A stretch of DNA of 64,000 nucleotides from Synaphobranchus kaupii. Taxonomy: Eukaryota > Chordata > Actinopteri > Anguilliformes > Synaphobranchidae. The notes below the pieces were generated by a model, which was not told where the DNA came from, searched no databases, and was given only the letters and a program-made list of their open reading frames with translations. Of this stretch, positions 12,553 to 22,020 are shown one piece after another. The stretch's first letter is position 1. Every line of letters starts with the position of its first letter. A program made the position numbers and the translations under genes. The stretch spans positions 110,265,319 through 110,329,318 of the forward strand of contig CM056376.1 of NCBI GenBank assembly GCA_029718625.1, in the 5' to 3' direction.

Positions 12553-13577
12553 ACACATGCATTTTTTTGTTGTTTTGGGTTTGTACTCCAGCGCATTGGA
12601 TTTGAAATGGAACAGTGACTATGAGGATAAAGTGCAGACTTTCAGGCAGCCTTAATTTGAGGGTTTTACATGAATAAGAACCATGTAGCAATTGTAGCAC
12701 TTGATATACCCTCTCCCTTTTTGGGACCAAAATAAAATTGACTAAAATAAACTTAGTCATCATATTTCATATTTGGTTGCATATCCATTGCATGCCATGA
12801 CTTCCTGATGTCTGTGTCCAAACAATATAAAAATGATATCTGATTGTCTGGTACAAGCGATACTACAAACTCTGTATTTGAATAGATCTCTATGGGAATT
12901 GGGGGTGGGGGAGGGGAGACTAGATTAAGCTGTAAATTACACTGGAACAATATGGAACACATGGTTGGCTAAATGGTTCTAAGTGATCAAGGTTTTGAGG
13001 TATGGAAAATAAGTCAGGAGAAGAAACCCATAAAGTAATCCACCACAGCTACTGCATATCTGGCAGCAGAGTGATGGTTTGAGGCTTGTTTGATACCTCA
13101 AACCCTTGATGACTTAAAGCCATTTAGCCAACCATGTGTCCATACTGTTCCAGTGTAATTTACAGCTTAATCTAGCCCCCCCCCTCCAATGCTCATACAG
13201 ATGATTAAAAAAGCAGAGAGGTTATAGTATCGCTTGTAAGAGTAACTGAAAATAAAGTATCAAGAGTCTTTTGATGTTGTTGGGTCACAGACATGGCATG
13301 CAAAGGATATGCAACCACATATTAAATATGATGACTTTATTTAGGTTTATGTTAATTTGTCCAATTACTTTTGGTCCCCTAAAATGGGGGGACTTTGCAT
13401 AAAAATGACTACAATTGCCCCATGTTTAACCCAATATGGATGTAAGTACCCTCAAATTAAAGATGAAAGTCTGCACTAACTTCATTGTCACTGTTCCATT
13501 TCAAATCCAATGTGCTGGAGTAAAGAGCCAAAACAACAAAACATGTGTCGCTGTCCAAATACTTATGGAGTGCACTG
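12553..13577. mobile_element. Long palindromic (foldback-type) element, copy 2
   Basis: This is homologous to the element at 9722-10882 over most of both arms, for example 'ctctatgggaattgggg' on the left and 'ggcagcagagtgatggtttg' on the right. It keeps the subterminal part that copy 1 has lost from its right arm. The right terminus ends GTGCACTG followed by TA, a Tc1/mariner-like end. The extreme left end and the left half of the central hairpin are missing. No transposase is encoded. Confidence 0.75.
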
Positions 13578-14166
13578 TACGTATGTGTGTGTGCACGGGC
13601 ATTTGTGTGTGTGTGTCTGCGTGTCTGTGTATATGTGTGTGTGTGTGTGTTGTTGCAGGTTTGAGCACCCTGACTGGCACTATAATACTTTAGCCTGCTC
13701 TTCAGTAGGTCAGCAGGTTTACATTTGCAGTTCCTCTTGTGCAGTTGTGTCAGAGTGTTAATGTTGGCTAATCTTCTCCTGACAGGCCATTGATAACCCT
13801 AAGAAAGTGTCCTGGATCTAAAGGATTACTGCAGTTTACCCTGGTAGCGCAGGGGTTCCTCTTTTAATTACAGGAATTAAAAGCACCCCACACTGCCATG
13901 TTTATGCGCAGTGTCTGTGAACTCTTTATTACATACTTTACAAGAGTCCCTGTCTGTTTGTCTTTATGTTTCTGTCTGTGCCTGTCTGGTGAAGTGTGTG
14001 ATCGCATGTATAAATTATAGATTATAAGAATGAACATTTTCAGAATAGATTGCTAAGAATGGCGCAGTCGTATCGTCTTGAAAGTGGTGTTTGGAATGTT
14101 GTTCCTCCATTACCATGAGACATTGGATGATTGTGAATGTGTTTGCTTGATGCCACATGGAAACAT

Positions 14167-14210
<44 letters not shown>

Positions 14211-15262
14211 AAAGGGAGAAGGAGAAATTCTCTTATTGGCGTGAAACCTCAGTCACAAAAGGAAAGGGGTTCGAGGGAAAGGCAACACCGTACAGTAGCC
14301 GTCCTTCCCCCCGGCTCAGAGAAACTGGGTGCGGCGCCCGCAGACACAAAGCCGTAAAATAAAGAGGGAGGCTATTGCTTTCAGCCGCTCGACCCCCCGG
14401 TGACCTCCCGCCACGACCCCCTGGTGACTCCACTGTGACATCACATCTCCAGAGGAAAGGGAGTACAGTACCCCGAGGCCCGGTGCTATTGTGCGAGACT
14501 GTAACCCATGACAATAGCGGGCAGCTATGAAACCCGCGCGGTAAATCACAGGCCCTAGCTCTGCACGCTGGGCCTGCATGCGCCGTGCAGCTTCAAGCCC
14601 GGCCGCGGTAACGCCTTGCATTGTAGCGCTTCTTTTCCGCCATTGTTCGTAGCCCATTTGCGCCGATGGGTCTGCTAAAGCCACAACGGTCCTGTGTCAC
14701 ATGGGAATGTAGACTGGTGCACACCTGGGTTGCATATAATGTTCTCCTCAGAAAGCCAGAGAAGCACAGCCTGGTAAAAATAAAAAAAACAAGATAAAAA
14801 TAAAATGGGAAGTGGAGAGATTTTTTTAGACTGGGCACAGGTAAACAGAGTGTATTTGTTTTTTGTTAACTTTTTTGCGGAAGTGTGCACAGTATTAGGA
14901 TGTGTACTTTCATCAAATACTCAGATTACTTCAGATACGCATATCAAAACATTTACGAAGCTTCAAAGCTCCTTTACAAATTGCGCTCCAAATCAAATAT
15001 TTAAAGCTATATCAAGAAGGGTCATTTCAGAGTTTATGAATCCATTATAGATCAGGGGAAACTGGAAAGGCTAGACGTGAAGGATATTTCAACGGCATGC
15101 CCTCAGATTCTCCGGCAGTCACTCAATGTATATTAAAATTTATTTGATACATTCGTGAAATGCATTTGAAAAAATTCTATTTGATCCGTGTCTGAGTGGG
15201 TTTGTGTACACTGCAGAAATAGAGGTCTCATTTTTATGTTTTTTCCCCCCCTTGTCCTGCAG
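13578..15262. other. Upstream rab28 intron or flank
   Basis: Contains a GT-rich tract (about 13580-13650) and a (CA)21 microsatellite at 14166-14208. 14280-14620 is GC-rich without a recognisable exon. It ends in a pyrimidine tract and the AG acceptor at 15261-15262 of the first visible rab28 exon. No earlier rab28 exon could be identified here or further upstream in the window. Confidence 0.5.
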
Positions 15263-15366
15263 TTGATTTGGAGCACATGAGAACTGTGAAAGCGGACAAG
15301 CACCAGCGTTTCTGCCAGGAGAACGGGCTCATCAGTCACTTTGTGTCGGCCAAGACGGGGGATTCT
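15263..15366 (+). CDS. rab28: rab28 internal exon (G4 end and G5 SAK motif)
   Basis: This exon encodes part of the Rab28 small GTPase, a farnesylated Rab-like protein of the basal body and cilium, linked in vertebrates to photoreceptor outer-segment turnover and cone-rod dystrophy. It starts inside a codon (phase 1) after a polypyrimidine tract and AG. It reads [20 protein letters not shown], then [14 protein letters not shown]. This aligns with human RAB28 residues 132-165 with few changes. The aspartate of the nucleotide-binding NKxD motif is its first whole codon, and SAK is the G5 loop. It ends phase 0 at GTGAGT. Its length (104 bp) and both splice sites fit well. Identification is from remembered human protein; very sure. 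Confidence 0.95.
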
Positions 15367-17132
15367 GTGAGTAAGAGCGCTGTGCTCCTGCGTCGCCGGC
15401 TTTGTGCATGCCAAGCTGTGGGATTCTGTGTCTGCGCGTGTGTGTTCCGCGCTTTGACACATCACTCACCGCCAAATATCCAAGTCATCTGTCCATATCC
15501 AATCCATGTCTGTCCCTGTACAGGCAAATGTACAGGTTATGTGAGTGGAGAGCCACTAAAAGTTGTGTCTTTCATGCCCTATTATTGAGTTTCTGCTAAG
15601 GCACACTCCTGTGTGTAACGGCCTTCGTTGACCTGTACGAGGATGCATGTTGAATTAAACAATTTGGGACTGAAGTAGGGAGTGTTGGCTTTGTTGAACC
15701 TGAGTGCGGAAGAGCATGGATCAAAATTGGAATTACGAATTGCGCTGGAGTCTCAGTGGGCGTTTGCGTTTTACGCCAGTGTCTCAGTGACCTTCGCGTT
15801 TTACGCTAGTGTCTCAGTGACCTTCACGTTTTAGGCCAGCGTCTCGGTGACCTTTGCGTTTTACGCCAGCGTCTCGGTGACCTTCATGTTTTACGCCAGC
15901 GTCTCGATGTCCTTCACGTTTTATGCCAGCGTCTGGGTGACCTTCATGTTTTACGCCAGTGTCTCGGTGACCTTCATGTTCTACGCCACCGTCTCGGTGA
16001 CCTTTGCGTTTTACACCAGCATCTCGGTGACGTTCATGTTTTACACCAGCGTCTCGATGTCCTTCACGTTTTACGCCAGCGTCTGGGTGACCTTCATTTT
16101 TTACGCCAGTGTCTCGGTGACCTTTGCGTTTTACGCCAGCATCTCGTGACCTTCATGTGTTACGCCAGCGTCTCGATGTCCTTCACGTTTTACGCCAGCG
16201 TCTGGGTGACCTTCATGTTTTATGCCAGTGTCTCAGTGACCTTCACGTTTTACGCCAGTGTCTCGGTGACCTTCACGTTTTACGCCAGTGTCTCGGTGAC
16301 CTTCATGTTCTACGCCACCGTCTCGGTGACCTTTGCATTTTACGCCAGCGTCTCGTGACCTTCATGTGTTACGCCAGCGTCTCGATGTCCTTCATGTTTT
16401 ACGCCAGCGTCTGGGTGACCTTCATGTTTTATGCCAGTGTCTCAGTGACCTTCACGTTTTACGCCAGTGTCTCGGTGACGTTCATGTTTTACGCCAGCGT
16501 CTCGGTGACCTTCACGTTTTACGCCAGCGTCTCGGTGACCTTTGCGTTTTACGCCAGCATCTCGGTGACCTTCACGTTTTACGCCAGCATCTCGATGTCC
16601 TTCACGTTTTATGCCAGCGTCTGGGTGACCTTCATGTTTTACGCCAGTGTCTCGGTGACTTTCACATTTTACGCCTTCGTCTCGTTGACCTTCATGTTTT
16701 ACGCCACCGTCTCGGTGACCTTTGCATTTTACGCCAGCATCTCGGTGACGTTCATGTTTTACGCCAGCGTCTCGATGTCCTTCACGTTTTACGCCGGCGT
16801 CTGGGTGACCTTCATTTTTTACGCCAGTGTCTCGGTGACCTTTGCGTTTTACGCCAGTGTCTCGGTGACCTTCATGTTTTACGCCAGCGTCTCGGTGACC
16901 TTCGCGTTTTATGCCAGTGTTTCGGTGACTTTTGCGTTTTACGCCAGCATCTTGGTGTCCCTGGCTGTATTTAATGTCAGTTCGCAATTTTGTATTTCAT
17001 AACCAAACTGGGATTTTACATATAATTCCCTCTCCGGTTTTGTAGCGATGGTGATCTTTTCCCCTTTCTCTCTCCTGTTTCTCTTATACTTTCTCCTTTT
17101 CTCTTCATTTTGCTTACATCTTCACCTTATCT

Positions 17133-17163
<31 letters not shown>

Positions 17164-17165
17164 AG
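15367..17165. other. rab28: rab28 intron holding a 30-bp minisatellite
   Basis: The intron begins with GTGAGT and ends with a (TC)13 run (17139-17163) that serves as polypyrimidine tract before AG. Two thirds of it is the tandem array at 15770-16967. No further exon is seen. Confidence 0.85.
15770..16967. repeat. 30-bp minisatellite, about 40 copies, inside rab28 intron
   Basis: The unit 'gtctcggtgaccttcatgtt' + 'ttacgccagc' recurs every 30 bp. Because 30 is a multiple of three, the array is open for hundreds of codons in several frames on both strands, which is not evidence of coding. Two units have lost one G (near 16145 and 16352), shifting the frame. A marked variant pair (gtctcgatgtcc followed by gtctgggtgacc) recurs at about 15901, 16051, 16170, 16380, 16590 and 16770, indicating multi-unit duplication. 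Confidence 0.97.
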
Positions 17166-17243
17166 GTCTTCCTCTGTTTCCAGCGAGTGGCAGCTGACAT
17201 ACTGGGTGTGAAGCTCAACAAGGCAGAGATCGAGCAATCTCAG
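17166..17243 (+). CDS. rab28: rab28 internal exon (C-terminal helix)
   Basis: A 78-bp, phase 0/0 exon encoding 26 residues, [20 protein letters not shown] then EIEQSQ. It corresponds to human RAB28 residues 166-191, the last alpha helix of the GTPase fold before the hypervariable tail. It is bounded by CTCAG at the 5' side and GTAACC at the 3' side. The match to the human protein is near identical (conservative K/R, E/D, I/V changes). The next exon in the transcript is either the cassette exon at 20434 or the terminal exon at 21767; both keep frame, since this exon ends on a whole codon. Confidence 0.96.
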
Positions 17244-17259
17244 GTAACCCCACCTTCAC

Positions 17260-18470
17260 GCACATTTTTACTGTATGACCCTAAAGAGAGCTTCTTTACT
17301 GTATCACCCTAAGGAGAGCTTACCTCCATCTTTACTGTATGACCCTAAAGAGAGCTTCTGTACTGTATGACCCTGAGGAGAGCTTACCTCCATCTTTAGT
17401 GTATGACCCTAAAGAAAGCGTCTTTACTGTATGACCCTAAGGAGAGCTTACCTCCATCTTTACTGTATGCCCCTAAAGAGAGCTTCTGTACTGTATGACC
17501 CTGAGGACAGCTTACCTCCATCTTTACTGTATGACCCTAAAGATAACTTTTTTACTGTATGACCCTGAGGAGAGCTTACCTCCATCTTTACTGTATGACC
17601 CTAAAGAGAGCTTCTTTACTGTATGACCCTAAAGAGTGCTTCTTTATTGTGTGACCCTGAAGAGAGCTTACCTCCATCTTTACTATATGACCATGAAGGG
17701 AGCTTACCTCCATCTTATAATTTCATTAAATAATTATTAATTTAATTAATTATGAATAATTTGTATTATACATTTCACAAATACTTGGACTGAAGTCTCT
17801 TTGGAGGCGCCCCAGGGATTGACGGTAATCTTTGTAAAAAATGACTGTTTTCATAGATCAGAGGAGGTTTTTCAGGAGTTTCCCTGGTGGTGGAGGGCAG
17901 TGGTAGTCAATGTTTATCTCTGTGCGTAACTGTCTGGGCCCAGGTGACGTTGTTAAGGAGAGCTTACCTCCATCTTTACTGTATGACCCTAAAGAGAGCT
18001 TCTTTACTGTATGACCCTGAGGACAGCTTACCTCCATCTTTACTGTATGACCCTAAAGAGAGCTTCTTTACTGTATGACCCTGAGGACAGCTTACCTCCA
18101 TCTTTACTGTATGACCCTAAAGAGAGCTTCTTTACTGTATGACCCTGAGGACAGCTTACCTCCATCTTTACTGTATGACCCTAAAGAGAGCTTCTTTACT
18201 GTATGACCCTGAGGACAGCTTACCTCAATCTTTACTGTATGACCCTAAAGAGAGCTTCTTTACTGTATGACCCTGAGGACAGCTTACCTCCATCTTTACT
18301 GTATGACCCTAAAGAGTGCTTCTTTATTGTGTGACCCTGAGGACAGCTTACCTCCATCTTTACTGTATGACCCTAAAGAGTGCTTCTTTATTGTGTGACC
18401 CTGAAGAGAGCTTACCTCCATCTTTACTATATGATCATGAAGGGAGCTTACCTCCATCTTATAATTTCAT
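17260..18470. repeat. 64-bp minisatellite in rab28 intron
   Basis: The unit consists of two related halves: 'tttactgtatgaccctaaag' + 'agagcttc' and 'tttactgtatgaccctgagg' + 'agagcttacctccatc'. The spacing of 'cttacctcca' is 64 bp (17511 to 17575). The array is split by unique sequence (about 17700-17953) that recurs at the end of the second block (about 18444-18697). Confidence 0.93.
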
Positions 18471-18697
18471 TAAATAATTATTAATTGAATTAATTATGAA
18501 TAATTTGTATTATACATTTCACAAATACTTGGACTGAAGTCTCTTTGGAGGCGCCCCAGGGATTGACGGTAATCTTTGTAAAAAATGACTGTTTTCATAG
18601 ATCAGAGGAGGTTTTTCAGGAGTTTCCCTGGTGGTGGAGGGAAGTGGTAGTCAGTGTTTATCTCTGTGCGTAACTGTCTGGGCCCAGGTGACGTTGT
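17641..18697 (+). repeat. Direct duplication, 744-bp offset
   Basis: Sequence 17641-17953 recurs at 18385-18697, an exact 744-bp shift, with only a handful of mismatches that I could count (such as ccatgaag versus tcatgaag, and ggcagtgg versus ggaagtgg). The copied block includes the AT-rich 'taatttcattaaataatt' segment and the downstream unique text to 'aggtgacgttgt'. After copy 1 the minisatellite restarts, so the array plus its 3' flank was duplicated in tandem. Confidence 0.92.
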
Positions 18698-19840
18698 CCA
18701 TGCGAGGCAGGGCTAGTGTAAATATAAAAGCGCTTAATGATGATGAAAAATCCGGGGGTGGCAGTCTGTGCTTCACGGTTCCTGATTCATTATCTTTATC
18801 TCCTGTGAATACGGAAAAGCCCAAAACTACACACATCCAGCCAGATCACCCCATTGCCTGATCCGCGGGTCGCCCCGATAAGATTATGGTTCGGTGGGCG
18901 AAGGTCATTAATCCCGCCCCTGATATGACTCGCTGGAGACACGCTGACTGGAGGAGGGGCCGGGGGAGTCTGCAGCCGTGACCCGGGACGGGAAAGAGGG
19001 AGGAGGGAGGGGGGCGTGACCCAGGATGGGGAGGGAGGAGGGAGGGCTTCTCTGGCCCAGCGCTGTCAGCGCACGCCGTGAATAAAGACCTCCGTCATCA
19101 CTCCATCACCTCCGAGCGGCTCCCACCGCTCTCCCCCACTCTTCCCTCCCCTCATATCTGTCCCGACAACAAGTGTTTTAATCCTGGAAAAACAAACAGC
19201 GTGCGCATCGGTCCGCTGGCCTGAGTTCAGCCTGGGGGCAGCTTCTTCACGCCGCCTCCTAATGCTGTCTGATGGTTTCTGCTGTGGAAGAACATGAGCC
19301 GTTCGATACCCGCGCGAACAGCATGTGAAACGTTCAGGGAATTAATTAACTGACCTTAATGGGCTAGCAGGCGATTAATGAATACCATGGTAACAGTGGG
19401 AAACTACAAACATGAGACTGGTGAGACGGCTTGTGCCGAATGGAGTGGAGACCCCGGGAGAGAGAGAGGGGTAGAGAGAAAGGGAGGTAGGTAGAGAGGG
19501 AGAGAGGGGTAGAAAGAGGGAGAGGGGGATACATAGAGAGGTAGAGAAAGCGGGAGAAGAGAGGCGGGGCAGGGTCTGGCAGGTCTTGTTAACTCCTGTC
19601 AGTAGTGAGAGCTGAACAAGAGAGTCACTGGCCCCTTTACCGATAGGATCAGTGCAGGGCCCCTCCATCAGCTCCCTGTTTATAAGATAAGATAAAGGGC
19701 CGGCTCCTTAATCTGGGGTCGGCGCTCACACGCCTGTCCGGTCCCTGGAATACCCCAGGGCTTCATGGGAAGGCTCTCAGCCAGGTCAGGCACTGTTGCT
19801 CATATTAAGCAGGTGAATGCACTTACGCTTGTCCTAAGCT

Positions 19841-19884
19841 GTAGGTTCTGTGGATAAGAGTCTGCGATAATTACTGTAATGTAG
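19841..19884 (+). mobile_element. Decayed L2/SINE-type 3' tail
   Basis: The text 'gttctgtggataagagtctg' followed by 'cgataattactgtaatgta' parallels the retroelement tail seen intact at 10630-10672. Only the tail is recognisable and the 5' end cannot be placed. Confidence 0.45.
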
Positions 19885-20433
19885 TATGATGTGTGGCTTT
19901 ATTTATTAACGTGCCTGGTTCGGCGCTCTTTGGTCATTCACACAGTTGACCCTTCACTTTTTACATTGTTGTTTTTCTTCCCTTTTGAATAGCGAATTTG
20001 CATGTGTTGTGTAGGATTGAGCTTGAATTGTTAGCGTTCTCTAAATGAACAGAACTGTGTGTAGTGATAGTTGAAAGTGTTTTTAATGTGAGTAAAGTCA
20101 CAGAAGGTATCCTCAGGCTTCATTGTGGCCAATTTGTCTGCCTGCTCACTTTGACTGTTTCTTGTTCATGTCATGCTTTTATTTTCTTAAGTCATTGTTT
20201 GATGATTAATTTTTCTCACTGTCACCATATCCGTCTTTCCTTTTGTTTATGTCTCTCCCCATTTCATCCTCCATCTCGGTCTCTCTCCGTGCTCTCTCCC
20301 TCCCCTTGCTTTCTCTCGCCCCTCTCTCTCTGTCCACTATGTCTTACTCCATTTCATTCAAATTCAATTCAAATTAATTTCATTCTTTCTTTCCTCTCTC
20401 TGTTTCCACCTCCCTCTATTCGCCCACTGTCAG

Positions 20434-20523
20434 AAAGTTGTGCGAGCTGAGCTGGTGAACTATCCTCAGGACGAAGGCCCTATTAAACTTGAGGACAGGA
20501 GCAAAGTCTGCTCCATTCAGTAG
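20434..20523 (+). CDS. rab28: rab28 alternative C-terminal cassette exon (ends CSIQ)
   Basis: An alternative last coding exon of rab28. It follows an AG acceptor and reads in frame from the exon ending at 17243: KVVRAELVNYPQDEGPIKLE, then DRSKVCSIQ and TAG. The C-terminal CSIQ is a CAAX prenylation box, matching the CSVQ of the long human RAB28 isoform, and the RAELV-YP core is also shared. The exon probably extends to 20528, where a GTAGGT donor follows, giving 95 bp, the length recorded for the human RAB28L insertion. The stop is then only 5 nt from the exon end, so nonsense-mediated decay is not expected. When it is included, the exon at 21767 becomes 3' UTR. Confidence 0.9.
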   Translation, partial: KVVRAELVNYPQDEGPIKLEDRSKVCSIQ

Positions 20524-20528
20524 CTACA

Positions 20529-21766
20529 GTAGGTGTGCAGAGTCACTGGTAGATATGTGCTTATATGCATATATCTATTGGTGAGTGGTGCAAAACCATA
20601 TTTAGATCAATTTTAAAGTCTGCCAGTGTGCCTCTAGAAATGGTACTAGATGTGAAGTAGTGTCAACTGTAGTAGAGCTAGTGGTAATTAGTCCAATAAA
20701 TTAGTTAAGTAATACTCACTAAAATTATATATTATTTGTCTTAAAGGTTTTATTGTGAGAGAAAAGATAGTACAGTTATTTTTTTCTGTCAGAGTAGTTT
20801 TTTTTTTCTATTCTTCTAAAAGTGCAACACTTTGTCTCTGCTGAAATGTGTCATGCAGGAATGAGGATGTGAAATGGAGATTTTTAGAGTGCAGTGATAC
20901 TTGGCTAAGAGCAAAGTTTACATCAGCATCATCCAAAGATGGGTGATTGGTGTCCAGAGTAAATGTTTGTGTCTTCTGACCTCTGTTTAACCTTGGGCTA
21001 GGGCTGTGATTTGAGCAGTTGTGAAATATTACTGGAACATCAAGACGTTTGTGCTGAAGAAAAGTAGTCAACGTTGTAAAGTAATTTGCTTAAACACACA
21101 TTTGTTTTCATGATTATTTTTTATTTCCACACTGAATTGTTTTATTTATTTTTTATTTTTTTTAAGAGAAAAATGTTTTTGTAATTATACCTGGATTGCA
21201 CATTAAGTGATTGTGCAAATTTGTGAAGCTCAGTATTGAAATGATAATGGTACATTATGAAATAAATTATTAAAACATTAACGTTTATTTCCGCGTCTGT
21301 CCGGGGGTGCAAACAACGCAAAACCCCAGATGATTTAAGGACAGACACTATTAAACTGCTGAAGGGGAGTAAACGTGTAACCGTGTTAATTTATGTTCTT
21401 TCATAAGCATTTATAATGGTCAGTCATGTCCTCTTTGGGACAGCTACTACAAAATAGCTGTTCATGTTAAATTCAGGTAGTGTAAAGCAAACGTTTCAAA
21501 TTGTGCCATTACTAAGTGTTATTGTTTATTGAATTTGTATTGTTACGTTGTGTATATATATATGTATATATATATGGGATGTTATATAAAAAGCTAGTGT
21601 GAAATGTTGCAATGTTGAAATATGTGGCTAAAAAATATTTGTTTAAAAAGTCTGAATTGAGTTTTTGTTTTTCATTATAGGTAAGTGAAGGCTTGTAAAC
21701 TGCAGGGTGGTTTGTGGGAGGTTAGCGCAGCTCGCTAACACTTTGCGTGTTTTCCTGTCTTCCCAG
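20529..21766. other. rab28: rab28 intron between alternative terminal exons
   Basis: It begins GTAGGTGTGC and ends TTCCTGTCTTCCCAG. It is AT-rich, with a short (TA)n patch at 21550-21575. No other feature was seen. Confidence 0.75.
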
Positions 21767-21860
21767 CGCGTGGTGAAGGCGGACATTGTGAACTACAGCC
21801 AGGAGCCAGTGGCACGGACAGTGAACCCCCCCCCGCAGCTCCATGTGTGCGGTGCAGTGA
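21767..21860 (+). CDS. rab28: rab28 terminal exon with one-base frameshift before the CAAX box
   Basis: The canonical last exon of rab28. After a clear acceptor it reads RVVKADIVNYSQEPVARTVN PP, matching human RAB28 residues 192-213 closely. It then enters a run of nine C (21826-21834). In the frame as given it continues QLHVCGAV without stopping and runs into the downstream minisatellite. Skipping a single C gives RSSMCAVQ and TGA at 21858-21860, identical to the human tail including the CAVQ prenylation motif. The simplest reading is a homopolymer length error in the sequence. A real one-base insertion would make this isoform lose its lipid anchor and acquire a long repeat-encoded tail, while the CSIQ isoform would be untouched. 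Confidence 0.93.
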
Positions 21861-22020
21861 CCCCCCCAGCACAGCCAGAGGTTTCACAAACTGACGAAAG
21901 CAGAGCAGCAGCAGCAGCAGCAGCAGCAGGCAGCTCCCCCACACTGGCCCTAATCCAGTCCTGCAGGACCACACAGAGAAGAGACAACACTACTGAACCC
22001 AGGCCGGCCCTTCTGCTCCG
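21861..22020 (+). other. rab28: Start of the presumed rab28 3' UTR, with (CAG)8
   Basis: Sequence after the restored TGA: a C7 run, then about eight CAG units (21906-21929), then ordinary sequence up to the minisatellite. No poly(A) signal is evident before the array; the AATAAA inside the hAT insert (near 23675) belongs to the transposon. Where the transcript ends is unknown. Confidence 0.5.

Larger units (their letters stand above)
17244..20433. other. rab28: rab28 intron with 64-bp minisatellite and duplicated flank
   Basis: It starts GTAACC and ends CTGTCAG before the cassette exon. The first third is the 64-bp array and its duplication (17260-18697). 18850-19140 is GC-rich with purine runs; 19440-19560 is (GA)-rich. 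20220-20340 is pyrimidine-rich. No additional exon was recognised. Confidence 0.75.

Noticed and set aside
16124..17002. 292-codon frame and its antisense frames
   Set aside because: Result of a 30-bp intronic repeat whose period is a multiple of three.
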